Positions 46,074-55,509 of a stretch of DNA of 64,000 nt are shown here, piece by piece. The stretch covers positions 644,022-708,021 of the forward strand of contig NZ_JABXWT010000002.1 of NCBI RefSeq assembly GCF_013377785.1. The letters run 5' to 3'. This DNA is from Ruegeria haliotis. Lineage in GTDB: Bacteria > Pseudomonadota > Alphaproteobacteria > Rhodobacterales > Rhodobacteraceae. The notes beneath the pieces are model-generated. The model saw only the letters and a list, made by a program, of their open reading frames with translations, did no database searches and had not been told where the DNA came from. The first letter of the stretch is position 1. The number at the start of each line of letters is the position of its first letter. Made by a program: the position numbers and the translations under genes.

Positions 46074-46856
46074 TTAGGTCTGCCATTCAGACCGCAGAAA
46101 CAAGGCAGGCGCTTCTGGCCTGCCCGGACGCCCCGGTCGCCTGATCCCTGCGGGTGGGCGAATGGGGAATATCGGTTCCTGCGGGATGGGTGCAGGCAGT
46201 GCACCCAATGGGTTTGCAAGGGCGGACATATCGCCCCTGTTTGCAATTGATTCAATCAACGTCACTGCGGCATCTTCCTCAGCAACCTGATAGCTTGGAT
46301 GATTGGGCTCGGTACGCATACTGAAGCGGCCTGACGGGCAATAAGCCTGAAGCCCGCCCTCGACAAAGATTACCTCATCCTTGTCAAAAAACAGCGTACT
46401 AACCTCCAGGGACGGTCCCGGCGCCTGTGAGGTCAGACGGCATCTGCCGCTGAGCATTCTTGCAGGCACTATCGAAAACCCATCGGTCTCTGGATCAGTT
46501 TTGCTGAGGTCCAGCGCAAGGCCCTGTTCCGGCATCAGCCAGACAGGTCGCCCATTGTACGCCGCCCGCGCCGGTACAAAAATCGGCAGGTATTCAGCGC
46601 GGGTTTCGCCATCCGAGATGGAGACCCAACTGGTTGAAACCCGACGCACCTCTTTGAACCCATGGTCCAGCGTGCGGACAAGATCACCGACGATAATCCG
46701 TTCCACCAGTTTCCAGCCGCTGGTTGTGGCAACTTTTGTTCCATGTACAAATCCACCACGACGCGCGTTTACCGCATCGCCTGCATTCGTCTGATCAACG
46801 TTACCAGATTGATCCGAGAAACCCGAAAAACTCACTACTTCCAACACGTGCCTCAC
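46074..46856 (-). CDS. Hint-domain protein lacking the catalytic cysteine
   Basis: Protein of about 260 aa. The middle matches the Hedgehog/intein (Hint_2) domains common in roseobacters: GTKVATTSGWKLVERIIVGD followed by LVRTLDHGFKEVRRV and, near the end, LFFDKDEVIFVEGGLQAY. The usual leading CFTPGT is GFVHGT here, so the nucleophilic Cys is missing, and the usual DRHE is DKDE. The likely start is GTG at 46856; other starts nearby are possible. The C-terminus is Pro-rich (APIPQEPIFPIRPPAGIRRP). No signal peptide. Confidence 0.72.
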   Translation of the reverse strand: MRHVLEVVSFSGFSDQSGNVDQTNAGDAVNARRGGFVHGTKVATTSGWKLVERIIVGDLVRTLDHGFKEVRRVSTSWVSISDGETRAEYLPIFVPARAAYNGRPVWLMPEQGLALDLSKTDPETDGFSIVPARMLSGRCRLTSQAPGPSLEVSTLFFDKDEVIFVEGGLQAYCPSGRFSMRTEPNHPSYQVAEEDAAVTLIESIANRGDMSALANPLGALPAPIPQEPIFPIRPPAGIRRPGRPGRPEAPALFLRSEWQT

Positions 46857-47020
46857 CCCCTTTTGGCACCAACTAACAGTCTCAGATTGCTAGCATGGAA
46901 CAGTAAGGTGAGACTTATTTTTGCCATATTTACGCCCAGATTGAGCCTTTAACAGCCCTTTTGACGCCAACAACACGAACAAAGCGGTCATCGTAACTGT
47001 ATTAAGATCAATATTGGAAA

Positions 47021-47683
47021 CTATACTTCGCTGGTCGGATTAAACTGATATCCGAATCTCTGGATATCTTCCGCACAGACATTTGCCACAGCGTCCGTTG
47101 TCGCCGAGGTATAGTACCGGCGGTAATCCCCGTCCCGATCAGACCGGTTGAGATGCGGTAAAGGCACGTCGAACCCAAGATGCTTGAAAAGCGGCGTGGC
47201 GTCTTCGTCAAAATGCTCAAGCCGGATGTATGCCCGACAGTGTTCTGTCCCGCCTGCTGTGATCATGTAGGATCGGGCCGGGTGTTGCCGAAACGATTTC
47301 TGAATCATGGGATGCAAAACGAAGCCGCCAAAATCCAGTTCTTTTGACAGAGTCACAGCCTGATGTTCAAAGCCCTGTACGCGCAGCCAATGATAATAGC
47401 TGACGATCCGATCCCACGGGTTACGGACCAGCGTGAAGGCGAACAATGACTGTAACTGGCCTTCAGGCAGTACCCCGTCGATATCCGCGAGCGTCGAGTG
47501 TTTCCACAATCGCCCTTTGGCCTGAAGCGATTTCGTGCGTTGGCGGCGTTTGAGCGCTTTGGGCGTATCCCCCAGCAGGATGTCGTCCTTCATCGCCCGC
47601 TGTTCCAAAGCCAGCGACAGCGATGTGCCGCCCGTTTTGGGGATGTGAACGAAGACATAGCCGCGCCCTGCCGAGATGATCAC
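47021..47683 (-). CDS. Sulfotransferase family protein
   Basis: PAPS-type sulfotransferase of 220 aa. The 5'-phosphosulfate loop is FVHIPKTGGTSL (residues 11-22) and the 3'-phosphate loop is LVRNPWDRIVSYYHWL (about 86-101). It resembles the sulfotransferase family 2 enzymes common in marine alphaproteobacteria. The start is GTG at 47683, overlapping the stop of the EamA gene. Acceptor unknown; surface carbohydrate or lipid is likely. Confidence 0.88.
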   Translation of the reverse strand: MIISAGRGYVFVHIPKTGGTSLSLALEQRAMKDDILLGDTPKALKRRQRTKSLQAKGRLWKHSTLADIDGVLPEGQLQSLFAFTLVRNPWDRIVSYYHWLRVQGFEHQAVTLSKELDFGGFVLHPMIQKSFRQHPARSYMITAGGTEHCRAYIRLEHFDEDATPLFKHLGFDVPLPHLNRSDRDGDYRRYYTSATTDAVANVCAEDIQRFGYQFNPTSEV

Positions 47684-48615
47684 GTGACCTCCTGTCCCTC
47701 GGGTACATGACCGGCACGCCAGCCCAGCAAAGCTCCGGCAACGGCGATCAGCCCAATTCCGGCAATCTGAATTCCGCCCAATTCCTGCCCCAGTGCAATC
47801 CAGGCGAACACTGGACCGAAAATCATCACCGAATATTCGAAGACCGCGACATAGGACGGCTCACCCACTTGATACGCTTTGATCATCATAAAAACGGCAA
47901 AGGTTGAACCAACAGCCTGAATAGCGATCCAGAGCAGCGCCGGTTGCATCTGCCAGACCACACCACGGGTCACAAACCCTTCCGGACCCTCAAGCGCAGC
48001 AGAGGGGAGAACGGAAAACACTATCAGCCCCACGGCCCCGGCCAACCCCAACGTCAACACCATGGCCGCCAACAGGGCAACGGTACTTTCCTCGGCGCAA
48101 TGACTGCGGGTGATGATCGCACTGAACGCATAGAACAGCCCACCTGCTACCGGCAGCAATGTTCCGAAATCGAAATCCGCCGGATTAGGTTGCAGCACGC
48201 ACAGAATACCCGTGAACCCGACCAGAACGGCAAATATGCGCCAGGGCCCTATTCTCTGACGGAGTATGAGCGCGGAGATCAGCAAAACAAAAATTGGTGA
48301 TGTGAACAGCCCCGCCAAGGCCTGCGCAATTGGCATCAGGGCCAGCGAAGCAAAATAGAACAACATAGCCAACGTGATCAGCACGCTACGCAACACAACA
48401 GGTCCCGGGCGTTTCGGGCGCAATCCGCCCAACCCCAGCAACGACAGCCCAATGACCATGGGCAGCATCAGGAGCGCGCGGCTCAGGTGGAATTGCCACA
48501 GGCCAATGGTCTCGGCCAGAAGGATCACGACATTATCGATCACTCCGATGATGGCCATCGCGCAGATCATCAGGCCCGAAGCCAACATAGGTGAGGACTG
48601 GTTGTTTGCCGGCAT
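47680..48615 (-). CDS. EamA-family (DMT) permease
   Basis: Ten-span inner-membrane transporter of 311 aa with two EamA repeats. The first has ALLMLPMVIGLSLLGLGG and the second EYSVMIFGPVFAWIALGQEL. Start 48615 has AGGGTGG upstream; a longer form would reach 48690 but lacks that site. It is the first gene of a pair with the sulfotransferase. The cargo is not known. Confidence 0.9.
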   Translation of the reverse strand: MPANNQSSPMLASGLMICAMAIIGVIDNVVILLAETIGLWQFHLSRALLMLPMVIGLSLLGLGGLRPKRPGPVVLRSVLITLAMLFYFASLALMPIAQALAGLFTSPIFVLLISALILRQRIGPWRIFAVLVGFTGILCVLQPNPADFDFGTLLPVAGGLFYAFSAIITRSHCAEESTVALLAAMVLTLGLAGAVGLIVFSVLPSAALEGPEGFVTRGVVWQMQPALLWIAIQAVGSTFAVFMMIKAYQVGEPSYVAVFEYSVMIFGPVFAWIALGQELGGIQIAGIGLIAVAGALLGWRAGHVPEGQEVT

Positions 48616-48769
48616 AATCCACCCTGATCTGATTCTTGTGACTGGCTGCTGCGCAGATTCGCGTATCGGGGCATCCGGCACGAATGTCAAAGACGATGCA
48701 ACAGGTTTGCGCCGGGTGAATTTGCCATGCTAAGCTGACGCAAAACGAGAACGAGCACATTTCACCCCG

Positions 48770-49783
48770 ATGACGGCATTGAAACAGTACCAGCGGATCG
48801 AAGCGACCGGTCTGTGGCGCCCGTCGCCCGACGAGCAACGGCGCGAGGTCGTAGTGTCGATTGGTGAGGCCACGCTGACGATTTCCGATTTCAACGACCG
48901 GGCACTGACCCATTGGTCGCTGGCGGCGCTCGAGCGGCAGAACCCGGGGGCCTATCCGGCGATTTTCAATCCCGATGGTGACCCGGATGAAACGCTGGAG
49001 CTTGCGGAATCTGAGACAACGATGATCGAGGCCATTGACCGCTTGCAGCGTGCCATCGACCGGTCGCGCCCGCATCCCGGACGCTTGCGTTGGCTAAGCG
49101 TCGGCGGCGTTGTTGTCGCCGTCCTCGCTGTCTTGCTTTTGTGGTTGCCCGGCGCCTTGCAAAGCCATGTTGTATCCGTGGTCCCCGCGGTCAAACGTCA
49201 AGAGATCGGAGACACCGTACTGCGCCGGATCGAGCGGGTTTCAGGGCAGGCGTGTTCTTCCCGGGACGCGCAGGCGTCATTGGATCGTCTGGCCAAACGA
49301 ACCGGTGTGCGCCAGATCATTATCCTGCCCGCCGGAGTGCAGGCCAGCCTCAGTTTGCCGGGCGGTACGGTGCTGCTCAACCGCTCCTTGGTCGAAGATC
49401 ATGAAGACCCAGCTGTCGCCGCTGGCTTTGTCATTGCAGAGCGTGCCCGGGCTGAACAAGAAGATCCGTTAGTGGATTTGCTGGACCGCACCGGTCCGGC
49501 CACCGCCTTCCGACTACTGACAACCGGTGGCCTGACGTCGGACATCGTGGATTCTTATACCGAGCAGGTCTTGTCCGATCCCCGCCCGTCGGTGTCAGAC
49601 AGCGAATTGCTGGCCGTGTTCGCACAGGCCGCTCTGCCCTCGACCCCTTATGCCTATGCGCGTGATATCACCGGGGAAACAGTGCTTGGCCTGATCGAGG
49701 CCGACCCGATGGCAGGGCGTACCCTTGAACAAGTGCTGCCGGACCGCGATTGGGTCCGACTGCAAAACATCTGCGGCGAGTAG
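48770..49783 (+). CDS. One-span membrane protein with degenerate M48-like region
   Basis: Protein of 337 aa with unknown function. The N-terminal region (about 1-105) is soluble, with an HWSLAALERQNPGAYPAIF segment. One membrane span follows (LSVGGVVVAVLAVLLLWLPG, about 108-127). The C-terminal region resembles the M48 peptidase core, LSLPGGTVLLNRSLVED, but the HExxH zinc helix appears as AERARAE, so no protease activity is expected. It is convergent with upp, 6 bases apart. Confidence 0.7.
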   Translation: MTALKQYQRIEATGLWRPSPDEQRREVVVSIGEATLTISDFNDRALTHWSLAALERQNPGAYPAIFNPDGDPDETLELAESETTMIEAIDRLQRAIDRSRPHPGRLRWLSVGGVVVAVLAVLLLWLPGALQSHVVSVVPAVKRQEIGDTVLRRIERVSGQACSSRDAQASLDRLAKRTGVRQIIILPAGVQASLSLPGGTVLLNRSLVEDHEDPAVAAGFVIAERARAEQEDPLVDLLDRTGPATAFRLLTTGGLTSDIVDSYTEQVLSDPRPSVSDSELLAVFAQAALPSTPYAYARDITGETVLGLIEADPMAGRTLEQVLPDRDWVRLQNICGE

Positions 49784-49789
49784 GCCGGA

Positions 49790-50422
49790 TTACTTGGTTC
49801 CGAACATCCGGTCTCCGGCATCGCCCAGCCCTGGCATGATATAACCCTTGGAATTCAACTCGCGATCCAGTGCAGCCGTCACGATATGCACGTCCGGATG
49901 CGCCTCTTTCATGCGTGCAACTCCTTCGGGGGCAGCCAGCAGGCACAGGAAACGGATATCCGTCGCCCCAGCCTCTTTCAGCAGATCGATAGCGGCGGCC
50001 GAGCTGTTGCCAGTGGCCAGCATCGGATCAACGGCGATGACCAAACGGTCTTTTAGTCCCTCGGGTGCCTTGAAGTAGTACTGGACCGGCTTCAAAGTCT
50101 CTTCATCCCGGTAAAGACCGACAAATCCCACACGTGCGGAAGGGATCAGCTCAAGCACGCCGTCCAGCATCCCGTTCCCGGCTCGCAGGATCGAGACCAG
50201 AGCCAGTTTCTTGCCGGCCAGAATGGGCGCGTCCATTTCCTCCATCGGCGTTTCGATGTGGCGGGTGGTGAGCTTGAGTTCACGTGTGACCTCATAAGCC
50301 AGCAGCAGCGTGATCTCGCGTAGCAACTGACGGAACACGGCGGTTGACGTGCCCTTGTCCCGCATGAGCGTCAGTTTGTGCTGTACCAGCGGATGATCGA
50401 CGACAGTCAGATGTTCGCTCAT
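49790..50422 (-). CDS. upp: Uracil phosphoribosyltransferase
   Basis: Converts uracil and PRPP to UMP. It is 210 aa, the usual length. PRPP loop [21 protein letters not shown]-terminal [19 protein letters not shown] and a C-terminal [13 protein letters not shown] are diagnostic. Last gene of the minus-strand nucleoside salvage operon; its start overlaps the add stop (ATGA). It uses the uracil released by nucleoside breakdown. Confidence 0.97.
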   Translation of the reverse strand: MSEHLTVVDHPLVQHKLTLMRDKGTSTAVFRQLLREITLLLAYEVTRELKLTTRHIETPMEEMDAPILAGKKLALVSILRAGNGMLDGVLELIPSARVGFVGLYRDEETLKPVQYYFKAPEGLKDRLVIAVDPMLATGNSSAAAIDLLKEAGATDIRFLCLLAAPEGVARMKEAHPDVHIVTAALDRELNSKGYIMPGLGDAGDRMFGTK

Positions 50423-51405
50423 GTTATCTCCAGTCTTTTCTTGACCCGCGCGCGGGTCTCTTCATCACAAAAGGCCGCGTTCAAGGCAGTCTCATTCAGT
50501 GTAGCAAAGTCCGCGGCATCCCAGCCAAAGGCTGCGTTCAACATCTCATACTCGCGGCGCATCGTCGTATGGAAAAACGGCGGGTCGTCAGTTGAGACCG
50601 TAACCTTCACCCCCGCATCGCGCAGGCGCGCAATCGGATGGGCCGCAAAATCAGGGAAGAGACCCAGAACCACGTTCGAGCCCGGGCACACTTCAAGTGT
50701 CACGCCCCGGTCCGCCAATTCGCGTACCAGATCAGGATCTTCGATGGCGCGGACACCGTGACCGATCCGTTCGACACCCAGATCACGGATCGCATCGCGC
50801 ACGCTCTGCGGTCCGCCGAATTCACCGGCATGGGTGGTCAGGCGCAGCCCAGCCTCACGCGCACAGTCGAAGGCCCACTTGAAATCACCCTGCGTGCCGA
50901 TAGATTCGTTGCCTCCCATGCCAAAACCGGTAATCCAGTCGCCTGCGGTTTCAGCCGCACAATTGGCACTGTGCCTCGCCTGCTCGGGGCCGAAATGACG
51001 AACGCAGGTGACGACGCCACGAAGGGTGATGTCGAATTTGCGCTCTGCCTCATCCGCCGCATCGCGAATGGCGTTCAGATAGTCCTGCCATGCATGCAGA
51101 TCACCGCCACCACAGAAATCAGGACTGAGGAAGGTTTCGGAATACACCACACCGTTTGCAGCGCTGTCTTCAAGAATGGCGAGGGTCAAGCGGCGAAAAT
51201 CCTCGGGCGATTTGAGGACTTCGCACGCAGCCTCATAGACGCTCAGAAAATGCGCGAAATCGCGGAAATCATACGAGCCATCAGGATTGAAAATTCCGCT
51301 CAGGTCGATCCGCTTCTCATGGGCCAGCTGGCGGATGAACGCGGGCGGCGCGGCGCCTTCGTGGTGCAAGTGCAGTTCGATCTTGGGCAGGTCGGCGACG
51401 GTCAT
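50419..51405 (-). CDS. add: Adenosine deaminase
   Basis: Zinc enzyme that deaminates adenosine (or a related purine) to inosine. It is 328 aa. The metal ligands are in ELHLHHEGA (His12, His14), TTHAGEFGG and [10 protein letters not shown]; the catalytic stretch [10 protein letters not shown] is also present. The start at 51405 is chosen for the family N-terminus and the ATGA overlap with deoB. Neighbours deoB, deoA, cdd and upp support nucleoside salvage; an adenine-deaminase-like specificity cannot be excluded. Confidence 0.93.
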   Translation of the reverse strand: MTVADLPKIELHLHHEGAAPPAFIRQLAHEKRIDLSGIFNPDGSYDFRDFAHFLSVYEAACEVLKSPEDFRRLTLAILEDSAANGVVYSETFLSPDFCGGGDLHAWQDYLNAIRDAADEAERKFDITLRGVVTCVRHFGPEQARHSANCAAETAGDWITGFGMGGNESIGTQGDFKWAFDCAREAGLRLTTHAGEFGGPQSVRDAIRDLGVERIGHGVRAIEDPDLVRELADRGVTLEVCPGSNVVLGLFPDFAAHPIARLRDAGVKVTVSTDDPPFFHTTMRREYEMLNAAFGWDAADFATLNETALNAAFCDEETRARVKKRLEIT

Positions 51406-52613
51406 AGAAAGGTCCTTCCCGGCTCTTGCGCCGGAATTTTCAGATGATGGGCGATGCTGGCGGCAACGTCGGCAAAATCGATCTGCCCGATCTGCCCGGT
51501 GCCACACCCCGCGACCAGGACAGGCACCTGTTCCCGCGTGTGATCTGTGCCCGTCCAGCTTGGATCATTGCCATGGTCCGCCGTTAGCAGCATCAGATCA
51601 CCCGGGCGCATCTTTTGCAGGATTAGTCCGATCTGTTCATCAAACCATTCCAGCGCTTTGGCATAGCCGCTGATATCGCGGCGGTGGCCATAAAGGCTGT
51701 CAAATTCAACAAAATTGGCAAAGGTCAGGCTTCCGTCCTCGGCGTCATCCACCAGATCCGAGAGGTGCCGCATCAAGTCAGCGTCCGAGCCTTTTCGCAG
51801 TGTATCGATACCCTGCATCGAAAAGATGTCACCAATCTTTCCAACCGCGTGAACCCGGCGACCTGCGTCCTGCACCCAATTAGTCAAAACCGGAGCGGGC
51901 GGCAAAATTGCAAAATCCTTGCGATTGGTGGTGCGCCTGAAACCTTCTTCAAGTGTGCCAACAAATGGACGTGCAATGACACGGCCCACCTTCATCTCAT
52001 GCAGGCGGGGCGCCAATACCCGACACATGTCCAGCAGCCGGTCGAGGCCAAAGCTGTCTTCGTGTGCAGCGATCTGGAACACGCTGTCGGCAGAGGTGTA
52101 GCAGATCGGCCAGCCGGTGCGCATATGTTCCGCGCCCAGATCGGCGATGATCGCGGTGCCGGACGCATGGCAATCGCCCAAAATACCATCCGTGCCAACA
52201 GCATCAGCAGTCGCTCGGCTTAAATCGGTGGGAAATGCGGGGACTGTATCGGGAAAGTAATGCCAATCCCACGGCACCGGCAATCCGGCCAGCTCCCAAT
52301 GACCAGAAGGCGTGTCCTTGCCGGCCGAGTGTTCCCGTGCGCACCCCCACAAACCAGTGGGTTCAGCATCTAATCCGGGTGTGGTGTCACCGGACGCCAG
52401 ACGCACAGACGCCCCAAGGCCCAGCGTGTCCAGATTTGGCAGGTGCAGGGGGCCAGACCGGCCGTCTTCAGCGCGCCCCTCGGCGCAAGCTTGCGCGATG
52501 TGGGCCAGCGTATTGGCCCCGGTGTCGGGAATCTCACCGTTGAAGAACTGGTCCGCGTCCGGTGCGCCCCCGATCCCTACGGAATCCATAACCACAAGAA
52601 AGGCACGTCTCAT
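51402..52613 (-). CDS. deoB: Phosphopentomutase
   Basis: Interconverts (deoxy)ribose-1-phosphate and -5-phosphate, linking nucleoside breakdown to central metabolism. It is 403 aa, alkaline-phosphatase superfamily with two Mn2+. Signature blocks are VVMDSVGIGGAPDA, DTGANTLAHIAQA, PSGHWELAGLPV, CYTSADSVFQIAAHE and LLTADHGNDPSW. Its start overlaps the deoA stop (ATGA) and its stop overlaps add. Confidence 0.97.
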   Translation of the reverse strand: MRRAFLVVMDSVGIGGAPDADQFFNGEIPDTGANTLAHIAQACAEGRAEDGRSGPLHLPNLDTLGLGASVRLASGDTTPGLDAEPTGLWGCAREHSAGKDTPSGHWELAGLPVPWDWHYFPDTVPAFPTDLSRATADAVGTDGILGDCHASGTAIIADLGAEHMRTGWPICYTSADSVFQIAAHEDSFGLDRLLDMCRVLAPRLHEMKVGRVIARPFVGTLEEGFRRTTNRKDFAILPPAPVLTNWVQDAGRRVHAVGKIGDIFSMQGIDTLRKGSDADLMRHLSDLVDDAEDGSLTFANFVEFDSLYGHRRDISGYAKALEWFDEQIGLILQKMRPGDLMLLTADHGNDPSWTGTDHTREQVPVLVAGCGTGQIGQIDFADVAASIAHHLKIPAQEPGRTFL

Positions 52614-53929
52614 ACGGTGATCCTTTCGTGGATCAGATCCGGAACCTGTACAGGCGTGTCCGAAATCACAACTGCGGCCAACACGGTGTCTGCAGCGCAA
52701 TGCGCCGCGTCCTCGCGTGCGGCGTGGACCCTGGCCAAGGGAGTGCCCTTGGAAACCCGATCCCCCAGCCGCACGATATCTGACAGCCCAACGGCAGGAT
52801 CAATCACATCACTTTCGACCTGACGGCCACCGCCCAGCGCAACAACGGCAAGGCCCAGCGCCTCTCCATCAATGGCGGTGATATAGCCATCTTTTGGTGC
52901 GGGGACTTCCTGAATCACATTGGCCTCGGGCAAGAACCGCGCCCATGAATCGATGAATTGCACCGGGCCGCCGACAGCGGCCATCATGCGACCGAACCGG
53001 TCCGCGGCGTGACCATCCTGGATCACGTCAGCGATTTTAACCCGACCTTCCTCGACCGTGCCAATTATACCAGCATCAGCTAGCAGAACACCGCCCAACT
53101 CAGTCGCGATATCCGCCAGAGGCGAGCCACGCGTACCGGTCAGGACCTTCATGACCTCAACCACTTCCAGCGCATTGCCCAGCGCAGGAGCTAAAGGCTG
53201 GTTCATGTCGGTGATCACCGCAGAAGTCCGACACCCAGCCGTATTCGCGGTCTCGGTCAGCGCTGCCGCTAGCTTGCGGGCATCCTCGATGGTTTTCATG
53301 AAGGCACCGCTGCCGACCTTGACATCCAACACCAAAGCGTCCGGGCTTGCGGCAAGCTTTTTAGACAGGATCGACGCGGTGATCAGGTCAAGGCTCTCGA
53401 CCGTTGCCGTGACATCGCGCACCGCATAAAGCCGCTTGTCCGCTGGTGCGATCTGCCCCGTTGCGCCAACGATGGCTGCGCCGGTGTCGCACAATATCTG
53501 TGCCAGACGCTCCTGGCTGATCTGTGTGCTGACGCCGGGGATCGCCTCGAGCTTATCCAAGGTCCCGCCTGTGTGACCGAGACCGCGACCCGAGATCATC
53601 GGGACGTATGCCCCACATTCCGCCAAAGCCGGAGCCAACAGCAGACTGACGCAATCCCCGACGCCGCCAGTCGAATGCTTGTCGATCACCGGACCATCCA
53701 GATCCCAGCTGAGAACCTCGCCACTGTCACGCATGGCAACCGTCAGATCAGCCCGCCCCTGCGCGCCAAGACCGCCCATGCAAACGGCCATGGCAAAGGC
53801 CCCGGCCTGTGCGTCGCTGATGCCGCCATCGGCCAGACCCTGCGCGAACCAGATCAGCTCTTCACGATCAGGCACCTCTTGTCGGCGCAGCTTTGCAATG
53901 ATCGAGCGGGCGTCCATGAGGTCAGACAT
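52610..53929 (-). CDS. deoA: Thymidine phosphorylase
   Basis: Splits thymidine to thymine and deoxyribose-1-phosphate. It is about 439 aa. The signature DKHSTGGVGDCVSLLLAP is clear, followed by MISGRGLGHTGGTLDKLEA and the C-terminal domain with DAEALGLA-like strands. The start is ATG 53929 (8-base overlap with cdd), with ATG 53917 as an alternative. It is in the middle of the cdd-deoA-deoB-add-upp operon. Confidence 0.96.
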   Translation of the reverse strand: MSDLMDARSIIAKLRRQEVPDREELIWFAQGLADGGISDAQAGAFAMAVCMGGLGAQGRADLTVAMRDSGEVLSWDLDGPVIDKHSTGGVGDCVSLLLAPALAECGAYVPMISGRGLGHTGGTLDKLEAIPGVSTQISQERLAQILCDTGAAIVGATGQIAPADKRLYAVRDVTATVESLDLITASILSKKLAASPDALVLDVKVGSGAFMKTIEDARKLAAALTETANTAGCRTSAVITDMNQPLAPALGNALEVVEVMKVLTGTRGSPLADIATELGGVLLADAGIIGTVEEGRVKIADVIQDGHAADRFGRMMAAVGGPVQFIDSWARFLPEANVIQEVPAPKDGYITAIDGEALGLAVVALGGGRQVESDVIDPAVGLSDIVRLGDRVSKGTPLARVHAAREDAAHCAADTVLAAVVISDTPVQVPDLIHERITV

Positions 53930-54314
53930 CCTCCATGTGTGAGGCATCGAAGGCACCGGGCAAAAGCTGCCCGATGGTTGTTTCAAACTCGGCCCCGTCC
54001 ACGGTCGCCAGTGTCACTTTGACGTCGCGCTTACCGAACTCGGCCAGCTTTTGACGGCACCCACCACAAGGTGGAACCGGTTGCGGGCTTGAGGCGACAA
54101 CGTAAACTTCGTCCAATTCCTGTTCACCCGCCGCCACCATGGCGGCTATCGCGCCAGCCTCGGCGCAGGTGCCTTCGGGATAGGCCACATTTTCGACGTT
54201 GCAGCCAGAAAAGACCTCACCAGAGGCTGATCGGATTGCCGCGCCAACTTTGAAATTCGAATAGGGCGCATAGGCTTTTTCCCGGACGAATAAGGCTGCG
54301 TCTTTGAGCGACAT
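53922..54314 (-). CDS. cdd: Cytidine deaminase
   Basis: Zinc enzyme making uridine from cytidine (and deoxy forms). It is 130 aa, tetrameric class. Zinc ligands and catalytic Glu are visible in GTCAEAGAI and PPCGGCRQ; N-terminus YAPYSNFKVGAAI is standard. The start at 54314 is preferred to one eight codons upstream. First gene of the nucleoside salvage operon; the gap to the upstream cupin gene is 91 bases. Confidence 0.97.
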   Translation of the reverse strand: MSLKDAALFVREKAYAPYSNFKVGAAIRSASGEVFSGCNVENVAYPEGTCAEAGAIAAMVAAGEQELDEVYVVASSPQPVPPCGGCRQKLAEFGKRDVKVTLATVDGAEFETTIGQLLPGAFDASHMEDV

Positions 54315-54405
54315 GGCGATTCCCCAATTTTTGATCATCTGGTCAGAAAATCTACTTTAGATGAAAGCGCCGGGGGAGTTGAAGCCCCAACGCCGCGTTT
54401 TTTGG

Positions 54406-55509
54406 TCAGTCCAACGTTGTGTTGAAAACGCCCGGCAAAGTGACTTCCAACAGTTCGACGTCATCGGACGGATCATCAAGGCGTGTGCGCATTCCGGGCG
54501 GGATGACGAAAGCGTCACCCTGTTCCAGCCGGTAAGGATCACGGCCTTCACCTTGCAATGTAACTGCGCCATTCATCACGAAGGTAAAGTGGATATCGGT
54601 GTCATGGCTGGCCCAGACCGGATCGCCCTGCCCCCGGCGCACAACCTGCACCCCCGCGACCCCCTTGGTATTCTCCGCAATCGTTGTGTCGCGGCAGACA
54701 AACCCCGGCAGCCGAAAAGGAACCCAATCGGCGTTCTTCGCCTGATTATAGACAAAGCGCTGCCCCTGCCATTCCCGCTCGGGTCGCATATGCGGGGTGG
54801 GCAGACGCATCTGGTGGTCAATCTCTGTGACGTGTTCGGCAGGTACACCGATCTCGATCACTTGCACATTGTCCGACGCTTCCAGCACGCGGTGGCGGAT
54901 CTCTGGCGGTTGAATAAAGCAATCTCCGGCAGTCAGGCGCATCTTGTCGCCCTGATCTTCGTAAACCACATCCACCCAGCCATGGATGCAAAAGATCAGC
55001 TGAAAGCCCACTTTGTGGAAATGCACCATGTCCGGCACCGGACCACCGTCGGGAATGCGGATATGACTGGCAATGATCGAACCACCCAAACGGTCAGGTA
55101 CCAGATCACGGTAGTGCATCCCGGCCCGCCCGATAACCCACGGGGCTTGATCCTTGAGTCGGCGCACCACAAAAGAATGCGCCGTTTCCGGCATCACTAG
55201 CGGTGGGTCCCTTTCTTCGATCTCGATGCGGGTTCCATTCGGGGCCACAAGAACACGTTGCCCGTCTGCAAAACCCTCGGGGTCATCGGTCAGAATACGC
55301 AGCGTGCCCGGCCCTTCGGGCGCATCCTTTTCGATGCGCAACCGCAATCCATGGCCGGAAAAAACCGCGGTGCGGGGATCATCGGCAGGATAGATCATGT
55401 CCATCTGCATCCCAAGCACCTTGGTGTAAAACGGGATGTCGTTGCGGAGTTCCTGCGTTGGCAGGCGAAACTCAGCGCGTGTCTGCGATGGGCGCGATGT
55501 CTGGGTCAT
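54406..55509 (-). CDS. VOC (glyoxalase) domain fused to double-cupin protein
   Basis: Fusion of 367 aa. Residues about 10-105 look like a VOC/glyoxalase domain: EFRLPTQELRNDIPFYTKVL, GMQMDMIYPADDPRTAVFSG and IEIEERDPP. Residues about 120-367 form two cupin barrels, with FHKVGFQLIFCIHGWVDVVY, LTAGDCFIQPPEIRHRV, FTFVMNGAVTLQGEG and LEQGDAFVIPPGMRTRL. Metal His/Glu residues are plausible in the first barrel. It could be an isomerase or dioxygenase acting on a small metabolite. It overlaps the membrane-protein gene by 38 bases, so they are probably co-transcribed. Confidence 0.82.
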   Translation of the reverse strand: MTQTSRPSQTRAEFRLPTQELRNDIPFYTKVLGMQMDMIYPADDPRTAVFSGHGLRLRIEKDAPEGPGTLRILTDDPEGFADGQRVLVAPNGTRIEIEERDPPLVMPETAHSFVVRRLKDQAPWVIGRAGMHYRDLVPDRLGGSIIASHIRIPDGGPVPDMVHFHKVGFQLIFCIHGWVDVVYEDQGDKMRLTAGDCFIQPPEIRHRVLEASDNVQVIEIGVPAEHVTEIDHQMRLPTPHMRPEREWQGQRFVYNQAKNADWVPFRLPGFVCRDTTIAENTKGVAGVQVVRRGQGDPVWASHDTDIHFTFVMNGAVTLQGEGRDPYRLEQGDAFVIPPGMRTRLDDPSDDVELLEVTLPGVFNTTLD

